From Pycnopodia helianthoides (taxonomy: Eukaryota; Echinodermata; Asteroidea; Forcipulatida; Asteriidae): a stretch of DNA of 64,000 nucleotides. Numbering within the stretch: the first letter of the stretch is position 1; every line of letters starts with the position of its first letter. The stretch is from assembly GCA_032158295.1 (NCBI GenBank), contig JASTWB010000071.1, forward strand, positions 1-64,000, read 5' to 3'. The notes under the pieces are model-generated. The model was given only the letters and a program-made list of their open reading frames with translations, ran no database searches and was not told the origin of the DNA. Of the stretch, positions 55,223 through 64,000 are shown piece by piece. Both the position numbers and the translations under genes were made by a program.

Positions 55223-56100
55223 TGGGGGGGGGGGGGGGGGGGGGTTTGGGGGTTTTGGGGGGGGGGGGGGGGGTTTGGGGGGGGGGGGGGGGGGGGTGGG
55301 GTTTGGGGGGGTTTTTTTGGGGGGTTTTTGGGGGGGGGGGGGGGGGGTTGGGGGGGGGGGTGGTGGGTGGGGGGGGGGGTTTTTTGGGGGGGGTGGGGTT
55401 TGGGGGGGGGTTTGGGGGGGGTTTGGGGGGGGGGGGGGGGGGGGGGGGTTTTTTTGGGGGGTTTTTTGTTTTTGGGGGTGGTTTTGGGGGGTGTGGGGGG
55501 GGGGTTTGGGGGGTTTGGGGGGTTTGGGGTTGGGGGGGGGGGGGGGGGGGGGTTGGGGGGTTGGGGGGGGGGGGGGGGTGGGGGGGGGGGGGGGTGGGGG
55601 GGTTTGGGGGGGTTGGGGGGGGGGGGGGGGGGGTTTTGGGGGGGGGGGGGGGGGGGGTGGTTTGGGGGGGGGGGGGGGGGGGGGGTGGGGGGGGTGGGGG
55701 GGGTGGGGGGGTGGTTGGGGGTTGGGGGGGGGGGGGGGGGGGGGGTGGGTGTGGGGGGGTTTTTATTTTTTTGGGGTTGGGGGGGATGGTTTTTTAAAGG
55801 GGTTTAGGGGGGAGGGGTTTGGGAGGGGTTTTTGGGGTTAGGGGGGGGTGTTGGGAGGGTTTTTGGGGGGGTGGGTTTTGGGGGGTTTTGGGGGAGGATT
55901 AGATGGGGTTATAGGGGGGTGGGGGGGTTTTTTGGGGGGGGGTTTTGGGGGAAAAAAGGAAAAATTTTTTGAGTTTTGGGGGGGGGGGGGGGGGGTAGGG
56001 GTTTAGGGGGGGGGAATGGGGGAGTAAGGGGGGGAAAAGGGGGCCCGGGGGGGGGTGGTAGAGGGGGTTTAAGTTTTTTGGGGTGGTGGTGGTTTTTAAA
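52577..56100. other. G/T-only low-complexity block, probable sequencing artefact
   Basis: From 52577 to about 55764 there is not one A or C. G is strongly predominant, T occurs singly or in short runs, and there is no stable period. A and C reappear gradually after 55765, and from about 56100 recognisable element sequence emerges. The block begins inside the intron of element B, mid-sequence, where copy A continues normally. No gene, telomere or repeat family is supported. The long Gly/Trp/Val frames in it merely reflect the composition. Confidence 0.85.
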
Positions 56101-56220
56101 AAGGGGTTTTCAAAAAGTCAAATTTTTTTAAATTATTTGGGGGAACCATACCCCAATAAAGGTTTTTAAGGGTCCTAGTTTTTTTTTTTGGGTTTACACG
56201 TTTTTTTTTTTTTTTTAATT

Positions 56221-56550
56221 TTTTTAAAAACCAAAAAGAGTTTTAAGGGCCCCCAAAAACAAAAATAGACTAAACCCAACCCTTAAAAAAGGCTTCACAA
56301 AGCCCAGAACCCCCAGGGGGAGAAATAAAGAAAAACTTGGGCCAAAACCAAAAATTATTGGGGGGGGTTTTAAAAGGGAAAGATGAGACAGAAGAAGAAA
56401 TCCCGGGCCAAGACAAAAACGGGGCCCGTCCCGTAAAAATGAATGGCTACCAAAGGGGAGAGTGATTTTACATTCCCCATGAGGGAAAGAAAAAATGGGA
56501 TATGGGGAACCCGAAGGGAGCCGATTTAGATACATAGGTACCAAATTTCC
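56221..56550 (+). pseudogene. Degraded Tudor-knot-like exon, copy C
   Basis: Recognisable pieces of the exon at 23170-23449 in opposite orientation: AATAGACTA, GGCTTCACA, GATGAGACAGAAGA and ATGAATGGCTACCAAAGG (encoding the DEWLPK motif). There are many indels and G- or A-run expansions. It is not readable as a protein. Confidence 0.7.
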
Positions 56551-56814
56551 CGTAACATACCTGAAAAAACAAATTTCCCCTTATTTGAAGGGGGGAAAAA
56601 TAAAGGGCATTTTATTAAAATTTTTTTTAAAATTACAATTCAAATAGTAAATACCTGACTAAAAAAATAAAACAAATAATTGGCCCCCAAGACCATGTGG
56701 GAAGCAAGTATTTTCCCAAAGGGGGAAATTTAAACAAAGTTTAAATGTTTATAAATAAAATGTTTTTATGACTTTTTTTTTTATTTTTTTTTAGGAAAAA
56801 AAAACACAGTGTAG

Positions 56815-57370
56815 AAAGGTTTTACAGATCCAGACATTACATGTTAGGAAGGGGTTGATTACAGATCAGACAGTACAAAAAAAAAAAAAAAAAAAAAAGA
56901 AAAAAGAAAAAACAATGGAGGAGGGTTTGTTTACAGATCCAGAACATTACAAGTGTAAAGGGTTGTTTACAGAGCAGACTTTACAAGTGTAGGAAGGGTT
57001 GTTTTATCAGATCAGACATACAAGTGGAGGAAGGGTAGTGTACAGATCAGACTTACAAGTGTAGGAGGGTTTGTTTTACAGATCAGACATTACAAGTGTA
57101 GCAGGGTTGTTTACAGATCAACATTACAAGTGTAGGAAGGTTGATTACAGTTCAGACATTACAATGGTAGGAAGGGTTGTTTACAGATCAGACATTAACA
57201 ACTGTAGGAAAGGGTTGTTTACAGATTCAGACATGACAATGTAGGAAGGGTTTGTGTTTACAGATCAGACAATAGAAGTGTAGAAGGTTGTTTACAGATC
57301 AACATTACAAGTGTAGGAAGGTTGTTTACAGATCAGACATTCAAGTGTAGGAAAGGGTTTGTTTGCCAAT
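56815..57370. repeat. Degraded 36-bp minisatellite, copy C
   Basis: Reverse-orientation units of type GGTTGTTTACAGATCAGACA, about 15 recognisable, with missing and extra bases in most units and a homopolymeric A run near 56877-56898. It is much shorter than the 26-27 units of copies A and B, consistent with dropped bases and units. Confidence 0.8.
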
Positions 57371-57640
57371 CAGACTTGTTTTTTCTGGATCATAATCCTC
57401 GGCGATTTTGCATATATTTTTATGGAAGACAACATTACAGTTGGAAATTGGAAAGTGCGGCTCTGAGAGAATTTCATCCAGGGAACTGCAGCCCAGACTA
57501 TCCATAGAAGTTTACAACCTGACTGTCAATTTGTAAACATTTGGAAATGTAGGGATCCCAAGTGCGCCCTCAGTGTTCAACTTGTGGGAAAGTAAACTTT
57601 TGGAGCTGTCACGCGACAATCGCTCTCTTTTTTCCTAAGC
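57371..57640 (+). pseudogene. Degraded C-terminal region of the repeat exon, copy C
   Basis: Inverse of 51050-51324 with several frameshifts; CTCTGAGAGAATT, GGATCCCAAGTGCGCCCTC and GGAGCTGTCACGCGACAATCG are readable. Not translatable as read. Confidence 0.7.
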
Positions 57641-58044
57641 TCGGCTGGAGAGAGTACATTAGATTTGGGGGGCCTCCCATTTCCTCATCCATTTTGTGTG
57701 GACATGGCTCTGGCCATGCTCCTAATACTATTTATCTGGGAGGATAAGGTTATAGAACTCTCTGTGAGTATTATTTGTCTTTAAAGACCTTTTTGAGTGG
57801 AGAAATATGTGATTTATAGGCTGTTTCAATCGTATATTGTAAACTTTGTGTGTGTAAGCCCAGCCTCGTGTTGTCGGACCTTTTGCCCTGTAGGCTGTAC
57901 ATAAACTGTGTGCATGTGTTATGAGGTATTTTATATTCAATGGGCAGTGTTATAAACATTGATTTGGATTAAATCCGTAAGGGGGGGGGGGGGGGGGGGG
58001 GGGGGTTGGGGGGGGGGGGGGGGTGGGGGGGGGGGGGGGGGGGT

Positions 58045-58083
<39 letters not shown>

Positions 58084-58290
58084 GGGGGGAGGCAGGAGAT
58101 ATCTTTATATTTTGCATGTCATCGATAAGCAGTGTTGTTGATTGTATGTTTGGTACTGTTTCTTTTGGTAATCCTCGTCCTTTTTAAAATAGGCGAGGAC
58201 CGGCCTCCTTCCCGTGTCTCTCACAGAAACAAAGCAACTACACCTTCCTCGACTAGCGTACATTAGGCCCCTTCATGAGCAGAACTGCAA
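57641..58290. other. Degraded spacer with inserted poly-G run, copy C
   Basis: Inverse of the module spacer. Between CCGTA and CAGGAGAT, which are adjacent in copies A and B, about 110 bases of nearly pure G (57980-58088) have been inserted. This is a second instance of the G-run artefact. Confidence 0.7.
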
Positions 58291-60470
58291 AAGGGCAAGT
58301 ACATCATGTGCTGTTTTCATAGTCTATGATTTCATTGTATCTTTGCATTTGTAATGTACAGTGTATTTCTAGTGAGGGACTGGAGTGTTCCCAGTAACTA
58401 ATATGCGTTGTATCAAATGACTACGATGAAACGGTAGTATTGACGAACACAGCATTTGTTTCATCATAGTTGAAACATTTTTGAAGTCTGATCAGGAAGC
58501 CCATAAGCCCAATGTTTCTAACAATGTGTGTTGGCCGGGTTCAAAGTACACTTAAAAAACATGTTTGTAAACTGAAGCAAAGCAAGTAAAGGGGACAACA
58601 AAAGAACCATTGATAGAAGCTGGAAGATATCTGTCGACAAACTGGCGCTTGGGTGGAGGTGGAAAAAGGAAACTTGAAAATGACCTGAGGGCAATGTAGG
58701 GGGGGGGGGGGGAAAGAAAACTCTGTGAAGAAAATCTTGAAAAGGAAAAAGAAAACAATGGGTTTTTGAAGAGCGTAACCGTGGAACTGGCAAAAATTTG
58801 TCAGAAAAGCAATCAAAACTGCACAATCAAATTGCTACGGCAGTAATGAAAACGTACTTGCCGTCTACCGTAGAAAAACAAAACGTGTCCTGTTAGATTC
58901 TATAAAGGAAAAGTTTGCCATGTTGAGGAAGAAGGGTACAGACCCTTCAAATGGGGGTAGATGTGATGCATATGGAAACTCTGTTGACTTCCTTGCCCCT
59001 TATTACAATCCAGCAGAGGGACAGAAGAAATCAGTTCCCCCAGTCAACAGCAGTGTTTTTAAAAACACTCTTTGTTTGGCAGATTATCAATACAGTAGGT
59101 TGAGGCGTACATGCAAAAAGTCTACCTAGTTTAGGGAAAGGTTAAAGATGGCAACAAGTTGCTGGATTAAACTTTGAAATAACCAGGTTTGAAGGTTATG
59201 GTAGGTGCGATGGCAAACCTTGGACAAGCAAGTCAAACATGTTACTGAGAAAATGATGACAAAGCACAGTACAGACCCCATACAAATAATAGGTTTGAAG
59301 TTGAAGTGGATGTACTGTTACTTGGAAAGCGTAATTCACTGCGTAAACATTACTGTGAGAATAATTTACAGTAAGCATGTGAGTGAGGAACACCTACGAG
59401 CCCCATGGTCAGAGCACGCCGAAAGTTTGAATACTTAAAGCGAATATGTGATCCCATTTGGATGCCAGTGTGGACCATTATGACCATTGGAGAACACATG
59501 TTTGACTTGCAGTATTATCCTTGAGGGGCCAGATATGAAGTTTATTAATGAAGTTTAAGGGAATTGGTGCATTAACAGCACCTACTCATGTGCCTGGTGT
59601 AAGTGTCCCATGCAGAACGGCATGATACACAAAGAAAGGCTATCGTTGACCAGTGAAAGGGCAGCGTACAATTTCTGAAATACAAAAAATGTCCAAACTG
59701 AAAAAAAGGCAAAAATGGCAAGCCGGTTTGAAGAGCCTTTTTTCCTTCATCCAGTTCATCGGTAATCCCAGACCCCTTGCATCTTTCCTCAGAATTTCAG
59801 ATCAATTAATAATTCATTTGATGCAGAATTGAAGCTGCAGATAATAGTGTAAAGAATGAAAGAATGTTGATAAAAGCTTGTGCACAAACCTACTGGCCTT
59901 TGAAAGTTGTTTACAAAAGCTGTCAATTCATGGTCAATTTTCACAAATAAAGACACTGGTCAACTTCCAATACCGTGATTCACAGGACCGGAGCATAAGA
60001 AAAGACAGCAACACATTATCTGGATTGTCTAATTCCTAATCACCCAAAGCTTGAATCCATAAAAATACTTATGGGATGAATTTGGTAAATTATCTCTATC
60101 ATGAAAGATGTGCCGTTTGAGCCCACTTTCAGTTGAAAGTCAACTCGTACATGGGGTGCTAAATATGCCCTCGACATTTCAAGGCAAAGACATCACTCCT
60201 TACAATTGCATGTGTTTATGAACCAGCTACCTGAGTGCATTGAAATGTATCATAACATTAACCACTTCAGTCAGCAAGCTATGGAAAACTGAATGACACG
60301 TACGATCCCTGTTTCTTTCGTCAACTACATCATCGCAATCAGAGGCCTTCATTCAAGTGATGAAAAAAACAAAACAGACTATCAATGCTTCAGTGACACT
60401 TACAAGGAAAAAGCAGTCTTTAAGATTCATTGTGTATAAAGTGGCTCAGGCAGGTCTAATAGTGAACAAG
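58291..60470 (+). pseudogene. Degraded transposase-like gene, copy C
   Basis: Inverse of 48358-50523 with dozens of indels; the start codon position reads GGG. The stretch 58920-59129 still encodes CDAYGNSVDFLAPYYNP. A G run (58699-58712) interrupts the coiled-coil segment. The CAWCK (about 59594) and DPLHL (about 59770) regions are recognisable only in pieces. Confidence 0.75.
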
Positions 60471-61090
60471 CTTGTGTTTGCAATTTAGGACTAATAAATC
60501 TCTGTGGTCATCTAGTTGACTAAATAAACTGCACATATGCATGTAAGGATCTTGCCTTTCCCATGGTAATATCTCAATTTGAATTTTGAAAGTTTTTTTT
60601 ATTTATTTATTTTTTTAATTTTATGTACAGTGCTGATGCAAACGTGTTTTGTTTATACAGACTGAGTATAACATGATCATTGCCTCAGCACAATTTAGGA
60701 TGAAGACATGATATATGCATTTAGTATGGGTGGTTGAAAATAGGACAATAAATTTCATTGTTCACTGTTTGACAAAATTCATTGATTGCACTATTCTGAG
60801 CTGTTAATAGGTATAGGCCATACATAAAATGAAATAAGTTGCCGACTGTTTTTTGTAAGGGTAACTTTGTCTGATAACGTTGGATAGTAAGGTTAAAGTT
60901 TATAATAGATGTTCACGGCGTTTATTAACGCGGTTGTCTTCTAGTTTTGTTCACATAAAAACTATTTTTAAAGTACAACGTTAAAAATGGTGTGACCGAA
61001 GTGTTTGGATACATAATTGAAACGTTGTTTATTGATAGGTAAATAGGAATTGGATTTGCAATTTGTGTTTTTCATATCACCACACATATA

Positions 61091-62467
61091 GGATTTTCCC
61101 GGCCCCCCATTTCAGCAAATAAATCGTTCAAATTTCATTAACATGCTATTCAATTTCATGCATTTTCTCCTAATCCCCCGCTCGAAACTAGGGTTTCTTT
61201 TTACCCAGCAAACACGTAACGTCCCTCACAATAATTGCATCAAGAAATTACCTTTTCATGCAGTTTTACGTTGTCACAACGTTATTATAAAACGTCATAA
61301 CGCAACGTCATCTAGACGTTGACAAAACTCCCACACTTATCCGTCCCGTAATGACGTTAATAAAAACGTTCTCCAACATTCAAATAACTCCTAGCGACGT
61401 CGAAGGGACGTTATTTTTTGTTTGCTGGGTAGCTGTTAATGCTTCTCAATTTTCATTTAGGGCATGCAAGACTACACTTTGACCATTCTTAAGTTGAAGT
61501 TTTACTACCAATTGCAACTTGATGCATTCAATTTAAGACTCACGAAGCGAACATGATTTTTCTGCTAGTTTGCTTTTCTTTTCATTTATGTGCAACGGAG
61601 TTCAACTCCTTTGCATGCAAATTAAAGATGAGTTTTGGCTTTATGAGTAAAATGGGAAGTATAGCTCCTTCACTGGCACATAATTCCTTTGTAAGAGGAG
61701 TTCCATGTATTTTTACACCATTATTTACATCATGAGGTTTTTTCTTAATTGAAATCGTTGTGCCTTTTGCGTTGGTACCCGTCCTTTAGTTAAGTCTACA
61801 CCCGATAACTTTGAAAGATGCAAAAACTATTATTTTGCTTTAAATCCTTGATATGCTTTGTTTTGCCCGGGTTATGTTGTCTCTTTTTCTGTTAATGTCA
61901 GACAAGTTCAAATTAAGACTTAACAAATGTTTCAAAGAAATTAACATCTTACATAAGGGTCGTTATTATACAGTTAAAACTAAATTTAATGTTATTCTTG
62001 AATAGTTTCAACCCGTCTCGCTCTATAAAGCTACATTATTCACTGCGCTGGACCACCTCGGCCAGCCAGCTTTTTGAGCAACATTGCTTGGGCATTTAAC
62101 TTGGAGATAATGCCAATAAGTTTCATTAAAGTATCTGCCTTTGAAAGACAGCTATACGATCAAGAAAGCATACATAACGTAGAAGTTGAGTTTGAATGCA
62201 AACTTTTGGAAAAGGTTTTCTCATAATGAAATTAATGATGGACCAGGTCTTGCTGATGGTTTTTTTGGCCAAAGTGAATGGATTCTTACGGCCTGATGAA
62301 ATTGAATGATCTTGATTTGACTAGTGGAATGCTAAACAGTGAAAATTGAATTACTCCTTTTGACGGTTTGATGCTGTACTCAAGGAGCATTCGTTTTCAA
62401 AACTAATTTGAATGAGCCGGGAGTTAAAAATAGAATGGATATTCGATGGAAATTGGCCGGAAAACCT
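61091..62467. mobile_element. Nested TIR element GGTTTTCCCGGCC, noisy inverted copy
   Basis: Inverse of 46366-47725; the termini read GGATTTTCCCGGCC and GGCCGGAAAACC with small errors. Confidence 0.5.
61204..61429. mobile_element. ACGT-rich miniature element, short form (inverted copy)
   Basis: CCAGCAAACACGTAACGTC to TTTGCTGGG, short form, with a few indels relative to 47400-47623. Confidence 0.6.
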
Positions 62468-63556
62468 AATTACAGATACTGTATGTGCTTGCCAAGCAAC
62501 TGCAAAAATCGATACCCATGAAGCGAAGGCCAATTAAACCAACAGTTTTTGGCACCCAAGAAATTGGAAAAAACATCGCTATAGCTCTAGCACTTTTTGA
62601 AGGGTTCGGCATGTCATAAATTAAAGCACTTTGTGTCTGGATTTTTTTTTCTGAACCAGAAAAAGTCAAATCAAAAACACATTGAAAAACACCTTACATG
62701 CTATGTGCTAAAATTCACAATTTAGAAGCTACGCCGCTGTAATCTGAGACATTGTTTGGGGGTTGTTTATTTGGCCTAATCTTCTGTATATGGATTATTT
62801 AGTACTCTTGAAAGGGTTAGTGAATTCACTGTACACATGAGGTTCATGTTCTAAATAATTTGTATACTCTTAGTTGTTTGCTATGCAGTGTAACTACAAC
62901 ACATGTTCATGTGCTGTACCTCTTTATTATTGACGTATTTTTGCAATTTGTATTATGAAGTGTTACTTCACCTCTCAGGTTCAGTTCTATTTAACAGTTA
63001 TAGTATGTTGTACAAAGAATTAATTTATAAACTGCACATCACCAGCCAGGTCAAAATTGCCATTATGTTTAATAATGTTAAAGGTTTTAAATAAAAAAAA
63101 CAGCTCCAAGTGTTAACTACCTGTCCAATAATTTTGGGGGATGGTTTAAAGTGTGTGATCACAAAAAACACTGGTGCTAATATTGTCAGCTGGATTGTTG
63201 GTTTTTTGTTGCAAAATAAAATATTGTGAATACAGACATGAACAGAGTTTAATTGTGTGCTTTTGATCTCCCAACTTGTGTCATTTAATTTACCAAACTG
63301 AAAAATAATCAGCTATATTATTATTAAAATAAGATACTTGACACCAAAACTTAACTTTCTAATAACAAGCTGGCAGTGCAGTGCCACTTTGCACTGCACT
63401 ACTACCGCATTGCTCATGACCCACCCCGTGAAGACAATAATGTACAGCCCTCACTCTCCACAGGCAGGTTCACTGCGAGCAAAACTTCGCGCGCCCAGCC
63501 TGGCACTGGGTGTACGCACGAGCGAAATTTACCACACAACAATTTGAATGGACCAT

Positions 63557-64000
63557 GTGCATCTTGGAAAAGTACAGTGGGCTCTCACACATTCCAACTT
63601 AAATGTCGGTGACAGAGGCTCAACCTTAAAAAAAAAGATTTAAACGGGTTTCTCATGAAATTCTAGGCCTGTGTTGGACAAATCTCATGTGGCAAGGTAC
63701 TGAAAATTCCGTCAAATTTCAGAGGCTAGAATGTATGTGCTTTCCAAGCACGCAAACATGAATTATATGCAATAATATTTTCATGTATACTTTTTTTTAA
63801 CAAATTTACCTTTACTGGAGAGGGCATCATTCTGCAGATCTCAAACATCTACTTGTTGACAGGTAGATCTCTCAGCTGTACACAAAAAATAAAAAATAAA
63901 GTGCAATTTTTGTGATGGAAGTGCCCTTGCCCTCTCAATGATGTAATTCAGGCCTGTTGTTGGACAAATCCCTGTGGCAGAATTTACACTCACCTTGAAT
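63557..64000. repeat. Satellite-like array, inverted block
   Basis: Reverse complement of 44848-45298, the array that flanks copy B on its left, with few errors. The window ends inside it, so the inverted repeat extends beyond the window. Confidence 0.85.

Larger units (their letters stand above)
56101..63556 (+). mobile_element. Noisy inverted copy C of the TIR element
   Basis: Reverse complement of the element in the order Tudor-knot exon, intron, 36-bp repeats, C-terminal region, spacer, transposase, 3' segment and left terminus, with very many single-base indels and substitutions. The region equivalent to copy A 23560-22847, absent from copy B, is present here in degraded form. Noise is heaviest next to the G/T block and lightest near 63500. 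It shares copy B features (single 3' segment, CTAGCAG segment) rather than those of U2 or U3, as expected if it is the opposite strand of copy B. Confidence 0.75.

Noticed and set aside
52577..55764. Telomeric or quadruplex-forming repeat
   Set aside because: There is no regular TTAGGG- or TTGGGG-type period, G-run lengths vary freely, and the block sits inside an element intron next to an inverted noisy copy.
52524..55841. Very long open frames (over 1000 codons) rich in Gly, Trp and Val, in all three plus-strand frames
   Set aside because: They exist only because a G/T-only sequence has no TAA, TAG or TGA codons. All three frames are equally open, there is no family similarity, and the block looks like a sequencing artefact.
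57959..58141. Glycine-rich 60-codon frame at the poly-G run
   Set aside because: It is a product of about 110 inserted G/T bases between positions that are adjacent in two clean copies.
1..64000. tRNA, rRNA or other structured RNA genes
   Set aside because: No cloverleaf, rRNA core or snRNA-like motif could be recognised by eye anywhere in the window. A covariance-model scan would be decisive.

Overview
This is a eukaryotic, metazoan, non-coding-rich window made almost entirely of nested and duplicated transposable elements and satellite DNA. No ordinary host gene can be supported. Two TTAA-flanked miniature elements (42659-43428) look like families I associate with echinoderm genomes, sea stars in particular. 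That assignment is from memory and should be read as inference.

Layout. A satellite-like tandem array (units mostly 450-680 bp, shorter variants near 280 bp) forms the background in five direct blocks (125-1273, 5856-8547, 24595-25744, 30326-36455, 44716-45298) and one inverted block (63557-64000). Two copies of one Ty3/gypsy LTR retrotransposon (1274-5855 and 25745-30325, both on the minus strand) sit in the array at the same site. They share the same LTR differences and most of the same frameshifts, so the whole stretch was duplicated with a period of about 24.47 kb (base 1 corresponds to base 24471). Into the array are also set two copies of a large element with 15-bp inverted termini CCATATCAATTTGTT: copy A at 8548-24594 and copy B from 45299, interrupted at 52576. 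Bases 1-124 are the right end of an earlier copy. This element encodes, on the minus strand, a transposase-like protein with a CxxCxC knuckle, and a second gene module with a Tudor-knot/chromo-barrel-like exon followed by an exon holding 26-27 copies of a 12-residue repeat. I cannot place it in a named superfamily. Copy A has its 3' third triplicated in tandem (units of 3995, 3075 and about 3077 bp).

A complete 8.26-kb Academ-like DNA transposon (36456-44715, 3-bp target duplication TAT) is inserted in the array upstream of copy B. It encodes a four-exon transposase of about 1580 residues: two related Cys/His modules, a FEN1/XPG-like nuclease region and a CXC (tesmin-like) tail. One single-base frameshift near 40495 breaks it.

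The last 11.4 kb looks technically suspect. From 52577 to about 55764 the sequence contains only G and T. From about 56100 to 64000 it is the reverse complement of copy B plus its left flank, full of small indels that become rarer away from the G/T block. This is what a fold-back (hairpin) read joined into an assembly would look like. A real palindrome is the alternative. Predicted proteins in this part should not be trusted.

How the parts relate: all coding capacity is for mobility (gag-pol, two DNA-transposon transposases and one accessory module). Most reading frames are broken, and several breaks lie in homopolymers, so uncorrected long-read indels and true decay cannot be separated from sequence alone.
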